A stretch of 64,000 bases of DNA from Aphrophora alni (Eukaryota; Arthropoda; Insecta; Hemiptera; Aphrophoridae), in the NCBI GenBank assembly GCA_963513935.1, contig OY740772.1, forward strand, positions 16,896,098 through 16,960,097, written 5' to 3'. A program made the translations under genes and the position numbers. This document shows, one piece after another, positions 19,898-30,233 of the stretch (position 1 is its first letter; each line of letters opens with the position of its first letter). The notes under the pieces are model-generated. The model was given only the letters and a program-made list of their open reading frames with translations, had not been told where the DNA came from and made no database searches.

Positions 19898-20615
19898 CAT
19901 TTTTTGAAGTGAAGCGATTTAGTCGGTACAATATCAGCAACAAAAAACAACATTAAACATAAAAAATATAAAATATTGGTATGATTTAAAAAAAAAAAAA
20001 AAATCACAGATATCAATTGATTAGAAATAAAAGTAATACCGTACATTAATCTGCACAAAAATCAAGCTATAAATGGCAATATCCTGTAAACTTTAGTTAA
20101 ACCTAAATAAATGGTACCAAAAATTTATACTATGGTTGTTGTTTTGTATCATTTTTCTAAAAATTTTGTCGAGAATTAAAAAAGAAAAATATTTATCTTT
20201 AACGTACCCAGTAAAAAATTTAAAAAATGCAATAAGATGAGTGAAGTGGAGTTTGGTGTTCCAAATGTACAGTTTTATAGTTATTGGGTTTTGAATTTTT
20301 AAAACGTTCGCCATTTTGAAATGGTAGGAGTAATGACATTGAAGAAAATTAAACAATTAGGTGTTAATAACTGCAAAGTTATAAAGTTTATAAACATGGT
20401 TTTTGAGAAATGAATTATTTTGTAAAAACAGACAGAAGGACAACGAAGCGAGATAGACTATATTGTCGAAGAAACTTGTTTGTTTGTTTTGATGTATAGA
20501 ACCATTCCCAAATCTTCTCTAGTGTTTGAGCATCCGGTATATGAAGGAGCCTCTATTCGCTTTGCTCGTGTCGGTGACATTGTCGAATATCGTAGCAATA
20601 TATAAAAAAAAATTT
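19898..20615. other. Intergenic DNA
   Basis: The only notable items are a short run of A near 19988, a GCCATTTTGAAATGG phrase near 20310 that also occurs in the family-G repeats, and the approach to the B repeat. Confidence 0.4.
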
Positions 20616-20920
20616 AGGAGGTCAGGTTTTGAAATTACATTTTTGACAGTAACTTCGCTATTTGTCATCGTAGAGATGTGGGGTAGTATCATTATTGCAG
20701 AATTGAAATCTCCTAAATTTTATCTAATTTAGTGTGTTAAAAATTGAATAACACACGAGATACGGGCCAAAAACTATTTTGGTAATTATATAGCAGAGCT
20801 GCCTCACTTCAAAATCAATTTTTATGGGTTTTATTCGTCAAATAAATGTTGGAAAAATGTTTTATTATCGAAAAAAAGTGTCGGAAAGATGATTACATAA
20901 TATAATTACACAAGAAAATC

Positions 20921-21169
20921 TTAATCAGAGTCAAATTCTGCTGCAAATTCAGTAAAAGAGGAATTTATTGAATTTAAATGTATTTCACTCGTAATTCGCC
21001 ATAAATGATGAAAACGAGTATTATACTCATTGTACTTTCTTTTAAACATAAATTCGGCTATATGGCCATGGAAATGTTTTTTTGAATTTCCATATCGCGG
21101 CACATTTCCTCGCACTTCCCTCCATTGACGTTCAATTGTCTGTGTATGTGCATCAGTGTACGCATATGT
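20921..21169 (-). pseudogene. ISXO2/Merlin-type transposase C-terminus
   Basis: The frame reads YTDAHTQTIERQWREVRGNV and continues PRYGNSKKHFHGHIAEFMFK, then FHHLWRITSEIHLNS before a stop at 20921. The H-T-Q-x-I-E-x-x-W block carries the third catalytic acidic residue (Glu) of ISXO2-like enzymes, and the R-Y-G and H-x-A-E-F-M-F-K blocks are typical of the following helix. About 83 codons remain open. The preceding catalytic Asp residues would lie to the right, but the frame there runs into the (TA)n core at about 21200, so that part is deleted. A start at the GTG near 21115 is not real. Whether another copy elsewhere supplies the enzyme is unknown. Confidence 0.85.
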
Positions 21170-21211
21170 AGGGCTGTATTATTATATGTCACGAAAGGTT
21201 TGGCCAGGTTG

Positions 21212-21212
<1 letters not shown>

Positions 21213-21268
<56 letters not shown>
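21213..21268. repeat. (TA)n microsatellite in element core
   Basis: About 28 TA units lie between CAGGTTGC and ACCACCTGG. The same framed tract occurs in the elements at 14151 and 15623. Confidence 0.92.
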
Positions 21269-21269
<1 letters not shown>

Positions 21270-21640
21270 CCACCTGGCCAAACCTTCCGTACGTTTATTG
21301 AAGTGAATGTCATGAGTATGAAAGATAACACAGAGTTAATTTTTTCACGAAAAAACTACTTGTGTAATTGTATTATGTAATCATCTTTCCGACACTTTTT
21401 TTCGATAGTAAAATATTTTTCCAACATTTATTTGACGAATAAAACCTTTAAAAATTGATTTTGAAGTGAGGCAGCTCTGCTATATAATTACCACTATTTT
21501 ATGTAGCCGCCATTTTTATATTTTGAAAACGATTTTTCTGAATTTCAATAGAATTCTCTACACACAATTACACGTTTTTATCTTACATTTTATGGCCGTT
21601 ATCTTGCTTTACAGGTGACAACGACGACGGACGGATATTA

Positions 21641-22239
21641 TCTATACTGTATACAGTATACACTATACAACAACTGAAACAGCTGAAAGTTTTGATCGTT
21701 CAAAACAGATGGTCAGGGTTATTAGAACATTAAGTTAAGGAATGCGCGGCGGGGGGAGTCCCCGGTCTTGAACTTTGATGAGTCAGTCACAACTTTGCTA
21801 GAGGAGGTAGAAAGTGCAAACTTGACGAGGAGTGACATTCTTTTATCCATCACCTTCCTGTCTACATCTCAACATGATTATATGTTGCATGTTGCCTCTC
21901 TTATCATTTTGTTCTGTAGTGTCAAAGGAAATTCATTTTCAATATTTCTAGGAAACAACTTTTCTGATCGTTCTTGAAGTAATGTTAATTTTATTATTTT
22001 CTGATGTATAAAGTACAGTAACGATTACAAACTGATCTCAAGATAGTTTTGAGGTCGCCTGTTTACAAATAAGTGGTTTCGGTGTGTCTGTTACAACGTC
22101 CTTCAGTCAAAACTCGTCAATTTTGTATGCGACATATTTCGGCCATATCAAGAGTTATGTTTTTATTTTTTTCAAGGATTCTAAATTTTGTCGTAGCTAT
22201 CATAAAAAATAAATAAATAAAAGTGTCAGCATATAGGAC
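21641..22239. other. Intergenic DNA with a small G-rich patch
   Basis: A G-rich patch lies at 21742-21760. An open frame of 69 codons follows it (21768-21977), but I recognise nothing in it. D-type text occurs near 22090-22200. Confidence 0.4.
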
Positions 22240-23640
22240 CGTAGGCATATAGGGACAGTTATTTTTATAAGTCTAGCGTCAACATATTAATTTTTTCGAC
22301 AAATATATTCGTAATCAGAATAACTACTAGTTTTCTTACATACCACAAGCATATTAAAAAAAATAATTTTTTTTTCATCTCGATAGGTTTTGCCCTTTAA
22401 CTTACCACAAGGATAATAATTTTTGTTACCGTCATATTTTTCCTATATGTGGGACAATACAAAGAATATAACTGCAAAGTTTGAAATATGTAGGATTTAT
22501 CGTCTTGTCTGTGTAGACTGGTTGCGACTTACAGACACGTGCGTGAAATTACAAAAGGGTCCTTGGTTTTACCTACGGACCCTAATAAGGAGAAATCAAT
22601 GAAAATGCAATCTTTTAATGGGTATTGAATTGTTTGTTTCACTCACAAAAAGTGTTTCTACTTAAATTGTATTCGTCGTACAAAAAACCCTAATATATGA
22701 TTTCTTATTGGAATTTAATTTCAAATTCATATAATCTATTTTTTAGATTTGTAGGTCACGTAGTGTTCAATATAAAGGTGGGGGGAATGATATCTGACAC
22801 TACAAATTTGCCCAATCACCAAGATATTAATTTTTCGTCAAATAAGCATACACATTCGTAATCAGAATAAATTCTAGTTTTATTTGATACCCCAGACATA
22901 ATATTTCTAAAAATAAATTTTCAAATCCATAGTTTTTGCCTCTCAACGTCATTTTATTTTGTTACCGCTATATTTATTCCTATATGTGAGACAATAGGAA
23001 TATAAATGCAAAGTTTGAAATATATAGGATTTATCGTCTTGTCTGTGTAGACGGGTTGCGACTTTCTTATAGACAGACGGACATGCGTGTGAAATTACAA
23101 GGGACCTTGGTTTTACCATCTTTAAATGGCTATTGAATTGTTTCTCACATCTCACAAAAACTGCCTGTAGCTTAAATTAATTTCAATTCGTCATACAAAA
23201 AACTATAATATATGATTTCACCTGCAGTTTCAAATCCAAATAATTTATTTTCTATTTCGTTTTCACGCCGTGTTTAAGTTAGAAGGGGGGGGATGACATC
23301 TGACACTTTAAATTTGGTCCAGCGTCAAGATATTAATTTTTTCACAAATAAACAAACATATTCGCAATAAAAATATCTTCTAGTCTTGATATTCCAAACA
23401 TAATATTTAAAAAATGGAAAAAAATCAACTCGATAGTTTTTGCCCCTTGGTCTTAACTACCTAAGTTCATTTTTTAAAATTACTGCTATGTTTTTCCTGT
23501 ATGTGGGACAATTTCAAATGTAAAGTTTAAAATATGTAGGATTTATCGTCTTGTCTGTGTAGACTGGTTGTGACTTACATACAGACAGACGCGCGCGTGA
23601 AATAATAAGGGTCTTTAGTTTTACCTACGAACTATAAAAA
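22240..23640 (+). repeat. Tandem repeat, about 0.5 kb, nearly three units
   Basis: Blocks recur in the same order at about 22275, 22815 and 23320: AGATATTAATTTTTTCG, then ATTCGTAATCAGAATAA, a polypurine-poor gap, CTATATGTGGGACAAT, TATGTAGGATTTATCGTC and TTGTCTGTGTAGACTGGTTG. The first spacing is about 540 bp and the second about 505 bp. The units have diverged through small indels. No long open frame is shared. Confidence 0.85.
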
Positions 23641-24834
23641 CACAAAATTACGATTTTCTCAAAATCGGCTTTTACGATGATTAGCCTATATTCCGCTAAA
23701 TTTGTGGAAATAAAATGTACTCAAACCGGGCTGCCGATTTCGTTCAAATTTAAAGAAATCTGAATATTAGTGAGCTAAAACCGTGTGAAAAATCGCATCT
23801 CAATATATTAGGGTTGAAGAATAATTGTAAAATTAAAAAAATGAACTTTAATAGGTGACAATAGATTGACGATTTTAATTATATACTTTTTATGGGATGA
23901 CACTTTTATATACGGTCCAGCACGAGCGAAGCAAGTTTAAGTTGCATTTAAATTATATATTTATTTAAAGATGGCGTCCACTTTATGATAAAAATATCTA
24001 CCGAACAGACATTATTGGTTTTGGTGATGGGTGAGTGGGAAAGTTCATGCATTAACAGTTAAATTTGCGCCGTATCAAGACGATGGTAATAGTAATAGAA
24101 AACAATCTGTGCGGTAACGCAGCGGCAGCGGAGGTCTTTAAGTAACATTTAATTTATCTTTTCGTGACAGGCTGACAGACGGACAGACCAAAATATATTT
24201 ATTGGCCAATCACGTGCACACGAAATTCTAACTTATGGGCGGACAGAATAGAAGACATCGCGGTCTTGCCTCATTGATTCGCCGATGAATGGTCTTTACC
24301 GACATGGAATCGTTTACAACAGTTGCTTCCAATAGATGATGTTATGTATTGATAAAATGTGCATTGATCGCGGTTAGTTTTGTTTCATTTTTAAAACAAC
24401 GATTTAAGTTTGGAGAAAATATTTAATTACGCGTCCTGACTGACTGTAATTATCAAAATACAGTCAAAACTGCTTTATCGATCCAATTTAAATTTTGAGG
24501 TAAGATGTCTATCAACACGTAGAGGCGTAATAATAAATGGTTTTCAAAAATTTTTTTTAAAATACTTAAATGTGAGGGCGTAAAACCATTTATCAATTTA
24601 TTTCCAGGGTAACAGGGTGAAGAGCGTTGAAATTTCGCTTGACGGTATGTCTCATCTGTTCAATGTTCATACATCAGATTTGGATGAAATTTAATTAATT
24701 TTATTCGTTTTCACTTATAGGTGGACGCCCCACGACCTATAAGTGTGAGTTTCGTGTGTTTTTCTGTCTTTACTCAAATGTTTTACATGATATCTCTACT
24801 TGAAAATACTGGTGGACTCTAGTAGAACGATAAA

Positions 24835-25010
24835 TAAAAGACGAAAAGCATGTGATAGAATTCTCTAGTTCTCGATTACTCTAATAACGTCGGCGTAAGA
24901 GAAGGACAAGAGTTGGTTAAGAGAGATCTGATAGGAAACATGAAAGAGAGGGATCTAACATATGACTATATGAAGATAGGTGTAGATCCAGCTAGGACCT
25001 TCGGGATTGC
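24835..25010 (+). repeat. Family A copy
   Basis: A good copy with AGAGTTGGTTAAGAGAGATC, GAAAGAGAGGGATCTAAC and GGTGTAGATCCAGCTAGG. The frame across these blocks is open and reads ELVKRDLIGNMKERDLT. Confidence 0.75.
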
Positions 25011-25164
25011 TAACCCCGTACTCACTATAGTAAACCCTTGATGGGTAATAGAAAGTTAAAAGAGAGGTAAATTGATGTTGGAATTTTTACCTGAGGTTTC
25101 CCCGAGTTTAAGACCTTCATATTTAATCACGACTTTACTATGAACGAAAAAGTAAATTAGCGAT

Positions 25165-25215
25165 GCGCTTATACAACCTGAAGATGGAACGAGATCCGAA
25201 ACGCGTCATGTAAAG
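25165..25215 (+). ncRNA. Hammerhead-like core, isolated copy
   Basis: CTGAAGA (25178-25184), one extra T, a short stem GGA with TCC around ACGAGA, then GAAACGCGTC ending at 25207. The GAAACGCGTC block is identical to that at 6231-6240, but the stem sequence is different. TAC before the box and GTA after it could form part of helix I. I could not find element boundaries or a target duplication. Confidence 0.42.
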
Positions 25216-25999
25216 TAAGTAAAATACTTAAATTACAAAAATTCACACAGACGGACATAATTGTTCCATTCTGATTTTACTCGACTAAGAGATGACAGAT
25301 GACATAAAGAAATGTTCCACAGTAGCGTAGGAATATTACCTCCGAGGAATCTTAATTTCGTCTACCGACGGATATTTCCGCATTATTTAGAAGAGCCGGA
25401 GCAGTTAGTCGTAAATACAGTTAATTGAATAAGTGCATGTAGATGAGACGAGAGGTCAGCAAGGTAGCGCATTCCTCAGCCTTCCACTTGTGGCATGTTT
25501 TGTCATACACATGTGATAGATAAACTGATTCTGGTTTAAAAATTATTGATATAATGATAGATAATTGGTAGAGTTTATTGGGTTATTTTTTATTATTTAT
25601 TTGGTAACACTGTATACGCTAAGACAGTATAAATTCAATACAAAAGAATTATAAAAATAAAATTGGTATGATGACCGAGAGCTTTTCTAAATTTAAAAGA
25701 TAAATACACTACTGAAATTATAAAGAATGGAAAAAAATGTTTTCCAACGCCTGTAATTTCTGAAAAAAAGTAGGGATAAAAACTTCGAACTTTCGCCAAA
25801 CTTTATGGGGTTTCTTTTTATATTTTATGAGTATAAAACATTTTTGCCCCCTTTTTAAGGAGGTTTAAAAGGGGGACATTAATATTTTGAAATAGCAACC
25901 CCCATATAATTTTTAATTTTAATGCCTTAGAAAAGTATATGATATCTCTAACCAGAATAATTATGGGGTATAGAAATTTTTTTGGGGGATAATAGGGAA

Positions 26000-26235
26000 A
26001 TTCCCCTCCCCATCACGTGACATCCATTTTAAAGGGAATTCATAAGGTATAGAGTATGTCAATACGATTTCTTTAAATAAATTAATTATAATTTTAGGCT
26101 TAATTGTGTCTTCTTTCTCGTTCGGTTAGTTTTTATTTCAATCAAATTAGTTATGTGGTATTTTATACGTCATCAGTTTACTCATACAATTCCCTTTAAA
26201 ATGATGTCACATTATGGGTCAAAAATAAATTGCCC
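26000..26235. repeat. Imperfect inverted repeat
   Basis: GTGACATCCATTTTAAAGGG near 26020 mirrors CCCTTTAAAATGATGTCAC near 26190. The arms are about 40 bp with some mismatches, and the interior is about 130 bp. It may be an old MITE. Confidence 0.5.
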
Positions 26236-26824
26236 CATTGTTCCCCCCCTTTCAAAATTTGGTGTCTGTTTGCTAAAATAGGAAAAATTCACCAAAGTGG
26301 TTCATTTAGTTAAATAAGTCCGCTGTTAAAATTGAATCAGTATTATTTTCTCTTAATGAACAGTTAATCGGGATTTGGTCTGTGCGTGCCAAGTAGACGT
26401 AGTTCGTACACATTGAGTCATGGTGGACAGTGCCTGGATCATATTAATTTTTATTATAAAACTATAATCAAACTTACACATTAGGAGGGTGGGTAATTAA
26501 TTGGAGCGATGCCGTTCGGCGTTTTCCCGGGGACCCAAGTCTCCAATCGGACTAGTTTAATCGGTTATTTAAATATTAGGGAATTGAGGATGGACAATGA
26601 CCAAGTCCAGCCTTTGCGTTACTAGTGGCAGTGTTGTACGTGTGAAATATTTAGTACTTATTTCGATTAGAGTAACTCATTAGATTTAGCTCTTCAAAGC
26701 TGGGTACCCTATGATGCATAGACAGTCGTGGGAATTAAAGAACGGGCTAATTTTATTGTAGCTTTTACAGATCGTAGACTCCAGGCTAGGTTGTTAGCGG
26801 AAACTAAGGATTGCAGCTTTTAAT

Positions 26825-27190
26825 CAAATAAATTGTGCAAAAATATTGCACAAACTATCTCATTCGCCGAACACTAAAGCATAATAAAAACCAACCAATA
26901 ATTTCAGTTCGGTAGATGTTTGTAAAAAAGTAAAAAAAAACCGGCATGGACAAATATTTGGAATATTTATATAGTACTTAAATTTGGTTAGCTTGTCCCA
27001 TAAACGTTTCCTCAATGTATTTCGTATTTGATTATTCGTTTAGTGACAAAACTCAAAGTTTGATTGTGTTTTTTTGACAATTATTCCTGAACTGTTGTAC
27101 ATTTTTACTTGTTATTTTGCATTAGAGTTAGAGTCGATAATCTTCACGTTTTGCTGAAATTTATAGAAATCAGTGAAGCTGATTTTAATC
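26825..27190 (+). repeat. Families C and D, linked copy
   Basis: Starts ATATTGCACAAACTATCTCA and passes into the D phrase around 27130-27190. Confidence 0.65.
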
Positions 27191-27404
27191 AAATTACTTT
27201 TATAATAAATCTATGACTGAACTTTTGTTTTTTCTTTCAAGTCTCTCTTGGCAAAATCTAGTTTTCTTCCAATACTGGTGCTGTTAGAGTTTTACATGGA
27301 TTACTGTCTTCATTGTAAGTTCCCTACAGAAAAAAAATAATACAACCCTCAATTTTTTAAATATCAAATTTTTAAAAAATCACTAGATGTGGTTAAAATA
27401 ATTA

Positions 27405-27880
27405 AATATTTAATTACCTTAGGTCCGTCTTGTGACTTCGTTGTTGGTAGCTTCTTACATGTTTCGAGGCCGTAACCCCATCATCAGAAAACTACTTTGT
27501 TCACTTTGAAGAACTCGTCATTGATTATATTAAAAAACACATTTAACACAAAAACATACACTGACACAAAAATAAAAACACATCATATGAGCTTGTCTGA
27601 CATTGTTGTGTGCTCTGTCATGTCTATCGGAGTACTCAGATGTCAGAAAAGCTCATATGATGTATTTTTATTTTTGTGTCAGTGTATGTTTTTGTGTTAA
27701 ATGTGTTTTTTAACATAATTAATGACGAGTTCTTTAAAGTGAACAAAGTAGCCTAATTTTCTGATGATGGGGTTACGGCCTCGAAACGTGTAAGAAGCAA
27801 CCATCAACGAAGTCACAAGACGGACCTAAGGTAATTAAATATTTTATTTAAATTGTGACTTGGAACCAAAAATATGCTTA
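27405..27880. mobile_element. Foldback element, copy 1, with 11-bp duplication
   Basis: Flanked by TAAAATAATTA (27394-27404 and 27881-27891). Two arms of about 200 bp mirror each other around a short loop (27600-27650). Each arm carries CTGATGA-T-GGGG-hairpin-CCTC-GAAAC: minus strand at 27461-27487 (GAAACATGTA) and plus strand at 27761-27792 (GAAACGTGTA). The right end carries an extra unpaired tail, roughly 27846-27880, containing TGTGACTTGGAACC. Open frames across the arms are not meaningful. The copy at 48338-48804 shares arms and tail, but the loop lies the other way round. Confidence 0.87.
27761..27795 (+). ncRNA. Hammerhead-like core in foldback arm
   Basis: CTGATGA (27761-27767), an extra T, GGGG (27769-27772) pairing with CCTC (27779-27782) around TTACGG, then GAAAC-GT-GTA. 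TTTT before the box can pair with AGAA after it as helix I (one G-U pair). This copy has CUGAUGA, the commonest form of the box. Confidence 0.5.
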
Positions 27881-27891
27881 TAAAATAATTA

Positions 27892-29165
27892 TGACCACAT
27901 TAGAAATTTGATTAAAATCGGTTGACCCGTTTGGGATGTAGAGCATTACACAGACGACATACACTAGACCAACGGACACCATTACAAAACCACTTTTTTG
28001 AATTCTCAAGACCTCAAAACGGAAATTTCTGTGAAAAAATCGACACCGATTTTTGTCCTGTCCGATGACTTCTCTAAGGAGAGCGCCAGCATAGGATACA
28101 GTTAACCGCCGATCATTGTTGAAGGTCATCGTGGGTTGTAGCGCCAGAAATTATTATTATTATTAGATAACGTCTTCTATTATTGTGTGTAAGAAAGTAA
28201 ATCCGTCCTTTAATCTTTTATTTTCAACAACACTGCATTGAACACTCAATCCTGGCGCTACGTTAGCTCCAGATTCTTTACTTGACCTGCAGTGGCATGC
28301 CAGGGCACACTACCTGTCACTCATACCAGCTGACAGCCATCAGTTAAAAGTTCCATTATTACAAAGCGAGGGTGTGTACGAAACAAGGAAGAAAATATGC
28401 GAAGAAAGTGTGTGGGAGTAGTGACAGTATCCGTGCAGTAATTTCCTAGCGTGTCTAGTCCATGTCCATTACTAGAGGTCGTATTTGAAAGGTTTAAACG
28501 TCGTTGTAAGTGGTAGCGACAGTAGTGAAGTTTATATACGATTTGTCTTTTGTTTTTATAGCCAAGAGTTCTGTAAAGTGAAGTGCCCAATTCAAAGTCA
28601 GCTATTTTGTTTAGTACGAACAAAAAAAAGTTTTTGTCTACAGTTGTTGACAAAGTGGCATTTTGTTCATTTAAATTAGTTTGCAAAACAGCTGATTTCA
28701 CAACAGTTTCACTTTGCCTACTACTTTGCACACTACTTTGCTCACTCCGAATGGCAACCGAACAAAACGAAATTTAGGTCAACTTTATTTGAATTGATTT
28801 ATAATATACAGGAAATGTCCCGTATGTATGTTAGATTAATTCTTACATGTAAAATAACATAAATAAACAACAAAACAACGTTTTAAGTTGAAAAAGGAAG
28901 TAATTATTCACAAAGATGATTGACAGTGTATGTACACGGAGAGTATTTTTCGTTTGCCGAGTTTTGAAGTTGGCAATCCCGTTTCCTCAACAATACACCT
29001 AAGTTATTTGTAATACAGTATTCATAAATAACCTCAGTTTTGACGTGTGGTTGAACACTATTGTATTAAATTAATGTTTTATTAAATTGTGTTACTGCTG
29101 AAGTATGTTTTTTTATTTGTCACAAAATAACAACTGTAGACAAAGTATAATGTGCAATTCGTGAA
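27892..29165. other. Intergenic DNA, D-type start then unassigned
   Basis: D-type text at 27900-28130 ('aaaatcggttgacccg'). From 28220 to 28780 there is a less AT-rich patch with an open frame of 136 codons on the minus strand (28321-28731), in which I recognise no domain. ACTTTGCNNACTACTTTGC-like direct repeats near 28710-28745 hint at a transposon end. Confidence 0.4.
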
Positions 29166-29256
29166 CAAAGTGTCTTTTTTAAACTCGATAAAATTGACGC
29201 ACTCGGCAAGCCTAGTGCGTCAACATTTTTCTCTCGTTTAAAAAAGTGCCACTTTG
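29166..29256. repeat. Strong hairpin (inverted repeat)
   Basis: An inner stem TTGACGCACTCGG with CCTAGTGCGTCAA (one mismatch) and loop CAAG is enclosed by an outer stem CAAAGTGTCTTTTTTAAAC with GTTTAAAAAAGTGCCACTTTG. The nested stems give a hairpin of about 90 bases. It may be the end of a transposon; no duplication was found. Confidence 0.7.
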
Positions 29257-30185
29257 CTCACTAGTTGCACAAATAACTATTGTTTTATGTGATGGGTAAA
29301 AACAATGATTTTTTTTGGCGATTTATCGTTTTGAGGTCCCCCTGAATGACGTCCGTTTGCAGTCCGACCTAACGCACGAACCGATTTTAATCAAATTTGG
29401 TACTTGAACGTATTTTGGCCATATATTTGGGTGGTTATTTAAAAAAAAAAAATCATTCGGATGGTATTGTACCATGTAAAGATCTTTAGCAAGAACAAAG
29501 AATTAGTTTTGTTGCATCGATTTGTTATATAATATTGAGTTCATTTAAAAAAAATCAAGTCATGTTTTGTAACTGCATTGTAAAGAAGGAACAATGAAAA
29601 TAAATTTCATTTCTTTTGATCCTTCACTATATAGTTAGCTGTCATAAAGAAAAAAATTTCTGATATTATTTTGCTTAAGTCCAGTATCCAAGAACTAAAA
29701 CAAATAGTATCGATAATCCTTCTCTCCAAAATTTCCGGGGTTCATGAGTTATCGGTAAAATAAATAAAAAATTAAAAGATGTAATTTCTCAAAATCTGCT
29801 CCACCGATTACGTTATTTTTGATGTTAACGTTTTTGGAGTTGTTCAACGGTAAAAGTTTTAACGGCCGCTATTTTGAATATTATGAAAATAAATATACAG
29901 AATGCTAACACCAAATTTGAACTCAATATATTTCTGAAGTTACAGTGAGTTTTTGTAAAAATAACAAAATAGCGCATTGCGACTAAACTTTTTTATTTAT
30001 TTGGATATGTAGAATTCGATCCTGTAGCCTATAGCACACTAAGGTTTTTGTGACACTTTTTAGGCGCCTAAAAAAATACCTAAAACGTTTTCACTAAAAT
30101 TTGAACGAAATCGGTAGAACCGTATTTGAGATAGGCCTAATACGTCTTTTATAAACAGCCTGATGGCAGATTGTTTTATCTTATT

Positions 30186-30233
<48 letters not shown>

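Larger units (their letters stand above)
20781..21492 (-). mobile_element. Merlin/ISXO2-like element
   Basis: The element has the 8-bp duplication ACTATTTT (20773-20780 and 21493-21500). Terminal inverted repeats begin GGTAATTATATAGCAGAGCT and extend about 140 bp. Inside are a transposase C-terminus (minus strand) and a (TA)n core bordered by GGTTTGGCCAGG and its complement. An 8-base duplication together with an ISXO2-type transposase fits the Merlin superfamily. The N-terminal half of the transposase is missing. Confidence 0.87.
20620..21640 (+). repeat. Family B copy split by a Merlin-like element
   Basis: The B core at 20620-20780 (CGTAGAGATGTGG, AATAACACACGAGATACG) resumes at 21493 and continues to GACAACGACGACGG. 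The order and content match the uninterrupted copy at 57735-58060, confirming that the element at 20781-21492 inserted into it. Confidence 0.8.
23641..27393. other. Intergenic DNA with A, C, D copies
   Basis: Contents: D-type text at 23645-23830; a family-A copy at 24835-25010; an isolated hammerhead-like core at 25165-25215; a palindromic stretch around 26000-26235; an open frame of 39 codons at 26509-26625 in a slightly GC-richer patch; and a C/D copy at 26825-27190. I see no gene. Confidence 0.5.

Noticed and set aside
20093..20356. 87-codon minus-strand frame
   Set aside because: Composition is that of AT-rich random sequence, and part of it matches the non-coding family-G phrase GCCATTTTGAAATGG.
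26509..26625. 39-codon frame starting MPFGVFPGTQ in a GC-richer patch
   Set aside because: Too short, no start context or neighbouring exon signals strong enough to call a gene.
27497..27700. Identical peptide also encoded at 48462-48674 on the other strand
   Set aside because: It is translated from the arm and loop of the foldback family and is not a gene shared by two loci.
28321..28731. 136-codon minus-strand open frame
   Set aside because: No recognisable domain, and overlapped by open frames on the other strand; likely chance in a less AT-rich patch.
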